The notes under the pieces are model-generated. The model was not told the origin of the DNA, ran no database searches, and saw only the letters and a list, made by a program, of their open reading frames with translations. Of a stretch of 49,633 bases of DNA, positions 45,068 through 49,633 are shown piece by piece; positions within the stretch are counted from its first letter, which is position 1, and every line of letters begins with the position of its first letter. A program made the translations under genes and the position numbers. Source of the DNA: Nitrospira sp. UBA5699 (GTDB lineage: Bacteria > Nitrospirota > Nitrospiria > Nitrospirales > Nitrospiraceae); contig DIHJ01000108.1 of the NCBI GenBank assembly GCA_002420105.1, positions 9,164-58,796 of the forward strand, in the 5' to 3' direction.

Positions 45068-47491
45068 TCAACCTTCCGTAATGATCTGTCCGCCCGACTT
45101 TCCCTCCGGCTCGCCCCACTCGGCGACCGCCCGGGCCATTTCCTCCAGCCGTTGCGCGGCCCGTCCGTACACGGTGCCGGGGGTGTAGAGGCCGTCCAGC
45201 CCGCGCTCGCCGGCGGGAATTCCGGTCAGCAGCTCGATGGCTTCTTCGACCGTACCGACCGCGTAGATGGAGAACTGTCCGGCCTCGACCGCTTCGACGA
45301 CGTCCCGGCGCAGCGCCAGATGTTTGGTGTTGCGGCTGGGGATGATGACGCCCTCCTTGCCGGTCAGGCCGCGCTTCCTGCAGGATTCGAAGAAGCCTTC
45401 GATCTTTTCGTTCACGCCGCCGATGGGCTGGACTTCGCCCAGCTGGTTCGCGGAGCCGGTCACGGCCAGCCATTGCCGGACGGGCGTATCGGCCAGGCTG
45501 GAGAGGATCGCGACCAGCTCGGCGACGGTGGCGCTGTCACCCTCGATTTCCGAATAGGTCTGCTCGAACGTCAGGGTCGCGCTCAAGGCGAACGGATGAG
45601 CGCCGGCGAATTTTCCCGCGAGGAATCCGCTCAGGATCATCACGCCTTTGCTGTGGATGGGTCCCGCCAGTTCCGCCTCGCGCTGGATGTCGATCACGCC
45701 TTTGGTGCCGACGAAGGTCCGCGCGGTGATCCGCGAGGGGCGGCCGAAGGCATAGTCGCCGAGCTGGTGCACGGACAGTCCGTTGACCTGGCCGACGACC
45801 TCGTTGTCGAAACTCACCATCAGGGTGCCCTCGCGGATCTCGTCCTGCACCCACTCCTCGGTCAGGTTGGACCGGTAGCGCTTGTGGGCAACCGCGGCTT
45901 CGACGTCGCGTCCGGTGACGAACGCGTGGCCTTCTTTCCTGGCCCAGTAGCCCGCTTCCCGGATGAGATCGCTCACGAGGCTGAACCGCAGCGACAGCCG
46001 GTCGTGCCGGTCGGCGAACCGGTGGCCCTGGCGGATCACCTCCGCCACCGCGTCGGCATAGAAGTGCGGGAGGTTCTCGTCGCGGCAGAGTTTGGCCACG
46101 AACTGCGCGTATTGCCGCTCGTGCCGTTCGTCGCGGTCGACCTCGACGTCGAAATCCGCCTTCACCTTGAACATCTTCGAGAAATCCTCCTCGTAGGTCT
46201 GCAGGAGGTGCAGCAGCATCGGCGGGCCGACCAGGATGACCTTGACCGAGACCGGGACCGGTTCGGGCCGGAGGCCCGCGGTGGAGAATCCGTAGAACTC
46301 GCTCGGGTCTTCGATCGTCACCCGGCCGGTCTTGATGACGCGCTTGAGCGCATCCCAGGAGAAGGGCTGCCGCAGGAGATCGATCGCGTTCAGCAGGAGG
46401 AAGCCCCCGCTCGCCAGCAGAACGGCGCCGGCGCGGATCTCCGTGAAGTCCGTGTACATGACGCCGAGGTGGGCCCGCCGCTCGATCTTCCCGATCAGGT
46501 TCGTGTAGGTCGGATGGGATTCGTCGACGACCGGGGCTCCGCCGCGGGGATCGTGTTCGACGAGGAGGTTGACCTGGTAGCGCGTCAGGTCCGCGCGTTT
46601 AAATTCCACGCCGGGCAGCACGAAGGCCGGCCCTTCCCGCGGCAGAAAATCCTTGTAGTGGTGGATGATGTCCTGCTGCACGCGTTCAAGGTACGCGGTG
46701 ACCTGGCTCAGCTCCCGGTACGTGCGGCGCAGCGTCTCGTAGCGGCCCTCCATCACGTTCGCGATGAGCTGCCGGTCGAGATGGTGCAGCTGCTGATCCG
46801 CTTCCTTTTCCAGCGCGTGGATGCGCACGTGGAACTCCCGGATTTCCCCTTCCAGGAGTTTGCGCCGTTCGGTCAGGTCCGTCTGGTCCGCCTCGGTCAT
46901 GGCCTCCATGTCTTCGTCCGTCATGGGCTGTCCAGCCTTGAGCGGCACCAGGCCGAAGCCCACGGGCGTCTCCTCGAAGCCAAAGCCGCGCTTGCGGCTC
47001 AGCTCCCGCAACTCGTGGAAGAGCGCTTTCTTTTTCGTTTCGGTCTCTTCGTGCAGCTTCGCCTTGGCATCGAGGTATTTCTTGCTGTCGAAGGCGGCGG
47101 GAATGTCCTGCCGCAGGCCGTCGATGAAGGCGGCCATTTCGCGTTTGAACGTGCAGCCCTGTCCGGCGGGGAACGAGAGGCAGGCGGGGCGCGACAGGTC
47201 CTGGAAATTGTTGACGTAGCACCAGTCCGACGGGGCCGGCGCGGCCTGCGCCAGCCGCTTGACCATCTGCCGGACGAGCGTGCCTTTGCCGGTGCCGACG
47301 GGACCGGACACGTAGATGTTGAATCCCTGGCTCTTCATCTGGAGCCCGAATTCCAGCGCTTCGACCGCGCGCTCCTGCCCGATCGTTTCGCTGAGCGGCG
47401 CGACTTCGCCGGTGTCCTCGAAGCCCAACCGTCCGGGATCGACGATCGGAGAGAGCATGGAACTCGGCACTTTGAATTTGTCGCCGGTCAT
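45068..47491 (-). CDS. Lon-family ATP-dependent protease (AAA_32/LonC-like)
   Basis: 807 residues from ATG 47491; a longer frame reaching 47791 overlaps the HPF gene and is rejected. N-terminus: PLSETIGQERAVEALEFGLQMKSQGFNIYVSGPVGTGKGTL with a Walker A in which Gly follows the Lys. A coiled insert of about 200 residues follows. The Lon protease domain has EGDSATVAEL (Ser653) and GGVNEKIEGF (Lys696), the Ser/Lys dyad at the 43-residue spacing of Lon. The build (long helical insert, no Lon N-domain) fits the YcbZ/AAA_32 group. It starts 7 bp after the HPF-CSD gene, linking ribosome hibernation with proteolysis. Confidence 0.92.
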   Translation of the reverse strand: MTGDKFKVPSSMLSPIVDPGRLGFEDTGEVAPLSETIGQERAVEALEFGLQMKSQGFNIYVSGPVGTGKGTLVRQMVKRLAQAAPAPSDWCYVNNFQDLSRPACLSFPAGQGCTFKREMAAFIDGLRQDIPAAFDSKKYLDAKAKLHEETETKKKALFHELRELSRKRGFGFEETPVGFGLVPLKAGQPMTDEDMEAMTEADQTDLTERRKLLEGEIREFHVRIHALEKEADQQLHHLDRQLIANVMEGRYETLRRTYRELSQVTAYLERVQQDIIHHYKDFLPREGPAFVLPGVEFKRADLTRYQVNLLVEHDPRGGAPVVDESHPTYTNLIGKIERRAHLGVMYTDFTEIRAGAVLLASGGFLLLNAIDLLRQPFSWDALKRVIKTGRVTIEDPSEFYGFSTAGLRPEPVPVSVKVILVGPPMLLHLLQTYEEDFSKMFKVKADFDVEVDRDERHERQYAQFVAKLCRDENLPHFYADAVAEVIRQGHRFADRHDRLSLRFSLVSDLIREAGYWARKEGHAFVTGRDVEAAVAHKRYRSNLTEEWVQDEIREGTLMVSFDNEVVGQVNGLSVHQLGDYAFGRPSRITARTFVGTKGVIDIQREAELAGPIHSKGVMILSGFLAGKFAGAHPFALSATLTFEQTYSEIEGDSATVAELVAILSSLADTPVRQWLAVTGSANQLGEVQPIGGVNEKIEGFFESCRKRGLTGKEGVIIPSRNTKHLALRRDVVEAVEAGQFSIYAVGTVEEAIELLTGIPAGERGLDGLYTPGTVYGRAAQRLEEMARAVAEWGEPEGKSGGQIITEG

Positions 47492-47498
47492 GTGACGG

Positions 47499-48044
47499 CT
47501 ACACCTGAATCGCGGGAAGCGGGTTGACCGTGGTCGCCTGCGGCCCCTTCGCACCCTGCTCGACGTTGAAGACGACCTCGGTGCCGTCCTCCAGCTCCTT
47601 GAACGTGATCCCCTGGAGGGCGTTCTTGTGGAAATAGACCTCCCCGCCCCCTTCCTGCAGGATGAACCCGTATTGTTTCCGCGGAAACAGCTTGCAGACC
47701 ACGCCCCGCAAGGGCGGAATGGGAGAGATGCGCACCTCCTTGCGGGACCGTTTCTCGCGGAACTTCCGCAGTTCGATGGCGACGGCGGCAAAAGCCGACC
47801 GGATGGCTTCTTCGAAGGTCTTGTTCTCCTTGCGCGCCGTCAGGGTCCGCCGGCCGGGCATGGAGATGACCACCAACGCCTCGGCCACGTTGGCCTGTTT
47901 CTTGTGGTGCGGGTTCTTGGTGAGGGTGACCCGCCCGTGGAGGACATCCTCATGTCCCCGCTGGAGGTCGTCCATACGGTTTTCGATCTCTTTCTTCCAT
48001 CTCGGGGTCATGCCGACGTTGCGGCTTTCAATCTCCAGTTCCAT
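47499..48044 (-). CDS. hpf: Ribosome hibernation factor-like protein fused to a cold-shock domain
   Basis: 181 residues from ATG 48044, AAGGAGG 9 nt upstream. Residues 1-105 resemble the S30AE/HPF-RaiA fold (ESRNVGMTPRWKKEIENRMDDL, then RTLTARKENKTFEEAIRSAFAAV). Residues 112-176 are a cold-shock domain with RNP1 KQYGFI (123-128) and RNP2 VYFH (136-139). HPF proteins dock in the 30S decoding centre to silence ribosomes; the CSD would add single-strand RNA binding. It is the first gene of the hpf, lon-like, fmdB-like, cytochrome c series. Confidence 0.88.
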   Translation of the reverse strand: MELEIESRNVGMTPRWKKEIENRMDDLQRGHEDVLHGRVTLTKNPHHKKQANVAEALVVISMPGRRTLTARKENKTFEEAIRSAFAAVAIELRKFREKRSRKEVRISPIPPLRGVVCKLFPRKQYGFILQEGGGEVYFHKNALQGITFKELEDGTEVVFNVEQGAKGPQATTVNPLPAIQV

Positions 48045-48383
48045 AACGCAAAACCTCCTTCGCTGCCCGGGCAAAATCTTCCGTGGTGACGGCTGAGATC
48101 AGCAAGGGACATGCCTCTCCTCAATGCAGACAGGGGATATGAGGTGAGAGGCGAGAGGACTGATATTCCGTACTGCCGGCCTCGGGCCTTCCGCGGCCGG
48201 TCCGGCCGGTCTGGCGCATTTTTCCTCAGTGACGTCCGGGCGACTGCCGCCCAATGCACCAATCGAGAAATGGGCAAGGGGTTGGAGGTAAGGGGTTCGA
48301 GGGCTGAATCGAGTGAAACGCTCGTCCTGTGCCTCAAGCCTCGTGCCTGCGTTGTGGAACGTGATTTGCGAGTTCGGGAACCG
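48045..48383. other. Divergent gap of about 340 bp with word repeats
   Basis: It separates hpf (minus) from the phosphotransferase gene (plus). An open frame to 48111 exists but its content is repeat-derived: GAGGTGAGAGGCGAGAGG words at 48141-48158 and an inverted pair, GGGCAAGGGGTTGGAGG words (48270-48304) against CCTCAAGCCTCGTGCC words (48325-48353). No promoter assigned. Confidence 0.5.
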
Positions 48384-49472
48384 ATGCCCGTCCTCAAGAA
48401 AGCATCCCTCGAACGGTACCTGCGGGAGCGGTTCGGTCCGCGGACGTCGCTGCTCTCCTACGGACCGATCGGCAAGGAAAGTTCGCAAGGCGCCTACAAA
48501 CAGTACGGTTACGGCTCGCCGGTCAAGGTCACGTTTCAAGTCGGCCGTTCCCGCCGCGCCGCCGTCCTCGAGACCATGAGTCCCGGACCGTTCGGTCACG
48601 AGCACATGGCGGACCGGGCGCAGGCCATTCTGTGGGACTACGACTCCTACGGCCGGTTGCCGCGCCATGTGGAGGCCCTCGACGTCGGCGCGTTCACGGA
48701 GAAGCAGGACTTATTCTCCGTCGCGCGCGCCCGAGAGTTCTTCGTGCTCACGCAATGGACGGCGGGCGCCGGCTACAACGCCGATCTGCAACGGCTGGCG
48801 GAGGGGCAACCGCTGCGGGCGCTCGATCGCCGCAGGACGAAGGCGCTCGCGCTCTATCTGTCGCAGATCCACAAGCGGAAGCGCCGCGATCCGGATCTCT
48901 ACCGCCGCCGCCTGCGCGAGTTGATCGGCCACGGCGAATGCATCATGGGGCTGACCGACAGCTATCCGCCGCGGTTCGGGTTCATCACGGAGGATCTGCT
49001 GCGGGGGATCGAGGAGTCCTGCAACCGCTGGCGCTGGCGCCTGCGCGGGGAGACGCGCCGGCTGTCGCAGGTCCACGGCGATTTCCATCCCTGGAACGTG
49101 CTCTTTCGGAAGGGCGCCGATTTCTCCGTGCTCGACCGGTCGCGCGGGGAGTGGGGAGAACCGGCCGACGACGTGACCTCGATGACCATCAACTATCTGT
49201 TCTTCTCGCTGTGCCGCTGGGGCGACTTGCGCGGCCCGTTCGAAGTGCTCTTCCGGCTGCTCTGGGACAGTTACGTGGAGGCGAGCGGCGACGGGGACGT
49301 GATGAAGGCGGCGGCCCCCTTCTTTGCGTTTCGCGGGTTGGTGCTGGCCAGTCCCGTCTGGTATCCGAACCTGTCCATCGACGTGCGCCGCACCGTCTTC
49401 CGCTTCATGCAGAACGTGCTGGACGCGCCGCGCTTCGAGCCGGATCGGGTGAATGAGTACTGTTCCGCATAG
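48384..49472 (+). CDS. APH-fold phosphotransferase of unknown substrate
   Basis: 362 residues from ATG 48384; GTG 48354 is an alternative. The kinase-like signature is HGDFHPWNVLF (His231-Phe241) with the downstream metal-binding segment SVLDRSRGEWGEPADD. The N-terminal lobe has GPIGKESSQGAYKQYGYGSPVKVTFQVG and AAVLETMSPGPFGHEHMADRAQ. Members include aminoglycoside, choline, homoserine and sugar kinases; nothing here points to antibiotics. The context gives no substrate. It is a single-gene unit between two repeat-containing gaps. Confidence 0.82.
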   Translation: MPVLKKASLERYLRERFGPRTSLLSYGPIGKESSQGAYKQYGYGSPVKVTFQVGRSRRAAVLETMSPGPFGHEHMADRAQAILWDYDSYGRLPRHVEALDVGAFTEKQDLFSVARAREFFVLTQWTAGAGYNADLQRLAEGQPLRALDRRRTKALALYLSQIHKRKRRDPDLYRRRLRELIGHGECIMGLTDSYPPRFGFITEDLLRGIEESCNRWRWRLRGETRRLSQVHGDFHPWNVLFRKGADFSVLDRSRGEWGEPADDVTSMTINYLFFSLCRWGDLRGPFEVLFRLLWDSYVEASGDGDVMKAAAPFFAFRGLVLASPVWYPNLSIDVRRTVFRFMQNVLDAPRFEPDRVNEYCSA

Positions 49473-49485
49473 CGGCAGGCTCGAG

Positions 49486-49547
49486 GGAAGGGGTTCGCGG
49501 CAAGCGGAAAGGTCGTCTTGCCCATTGCCTCTAGCCCCGGCCCTCTA
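49486..49547. repeat. Purine/pyrimidine word inverted repeat after the phosphotransferase gene
   Basis: Left CTCGAGGGAAGGGGTTCGCG-like words (about 49480-49510), right CTTGCCCATTGCCTCTAGCC-like words (49518-49547). Same architecture as the elements at 15311 and 48270. Confidence 0.6.
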
Positions 49548-49550
49548 GCA

Positions 49551-49633
49551 GGCTGTTGACAAAGGCCGCCAGCGGCGTTCTCGCGTCGCTCAGAGGCTCA
49601 ACGTACAGGGCAGAGTACGATTCGCCTCTTCGC
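49551..49633. repeat. Putative dispersed intergenic repeat cut by the window end
   Basis: GCAGGCTGTTGACAAAGGCC followed by sequence rich in CGGCGTTCTCGCGTCGCTCAG and ending TACGATTCGCCTC. It has no coding potential. I recall near-identical intergenic sequences from Nitrospira-type genomes, but no second copy occurs in this window, so the repeat call rests on memory. Confidence 0.4.

Noticed and set aside
47492..47791. Upstream extension of the Lon-like frame
   Set aside because: It overlaps the HPF-CSD gene, whose domains are clear, and codes for Arg/Ser-rich sequence with no Lon similarity.
48384..49472. Aminoglycoside resistance gene
   Set aside because: Only the general APH-fold Brenner motif is present; no resistance-type substrate loop is recognisable and the context is chromosomal housekeeping.

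Overview
The window reads as chromosome of a GC-rich, Gram-negative-type bacterium. Lipoproteins with lipoboxes, outer-membrane barrels, tripartite efflux adaptors, an OmpA-type lipoprotein, a PEP-CTERM protein and periplasmic cupredoxin and c-type cytochrome genes all point to a diderm with respiratory metabolism. The gene mix, the PEP-CTERM protein and the style of the intergenic repeats remind me most of Nitrospira (Nitrospirota). That is a judgement from recall, not a search result. No rRNA, tRNA or CRISPR array was found.

Layout. (1) 1-3306: the 3' end of a restriction-modification island, a type IIG/Eco57I-like methyltransferase whose reading frame runs on into a Fic domain; a small frame-shifted ORF resembling a VbhA-type Fic antitoxin is nested in the linker. 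(2) 3227-8364 (minus): small lipoprotein, Ap4A-phosphorylase-like protein, a membrane protein of unknown function, a YbaK-type deacylase, a two-domain cupredoxin and a glutathionyl-hydroquinone reductase. (3) 8625-16980 (plus): cation export block with a heavy-metal RND adaptor and pump, a Ca2+/cation antiporter and a P2A Ca2+-ATPase-like pump that carries an intergenic-type repeat in frame. (4) 17440-26995 (plus): envelope block with an AsmA-like protein, OmpA-like coiled-coil lipoprotein, another lipoprotein, two outer-membrane proteins and an MscS channel. (5) 27014-34659 (minus): HhH/Pol-beta-N-terminal-like protein, FtsX/MacB-type permease, MacA-like adaptor, a P-type ATPase of Na,K-ATPase (P2C) type and a tandem universal stress protein. 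(6) 34987-37340 (plus): secreted protein, two CBS-pair proteins and an L,D-transpeptidase. (7) 37445-38960: a Bor-like lipoprotein followed by about 1.1 kb of AT-richer debris with an IS3-type transposase remnant and several hairpins. (8) 38979-40864 (plus): PilZ protein, PEP-CTERM protein and small zinc-ribbon protein, each preceded by a good sigma-54 (-24/-12) promoter match. (9) 40973-48044 (minus): periplasmic pentapeptide-repeat protein, pncB-pncA NAD salvage, cytochrome c, FmdB-like zinc ribbon, Lon-family protease and an HPF-cold-shock fusion. (10) 48384-49472 (plus): APH-fold phosphotransferase, then a repeat that runs off the window.

Themes. Metal and cation homeostasis (RND, CaCA, two P-type ATPases, MscS), envelope maintenance, and stress or dormancy functions (Usp, CBS, HPF-CSD, Lon, NAD salvage) dominate. 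The three most notable points are the methyltransferase-Fic fusion with a nested candidate antitoxin (2290-3119), the cluster of three consecutive genes with sigma-54-type promoters (38883-40613), and a recurring class of repeats in which a short-word tract is followed by its inverted counterpart; one copy lies inside the P2A ATPase gene.
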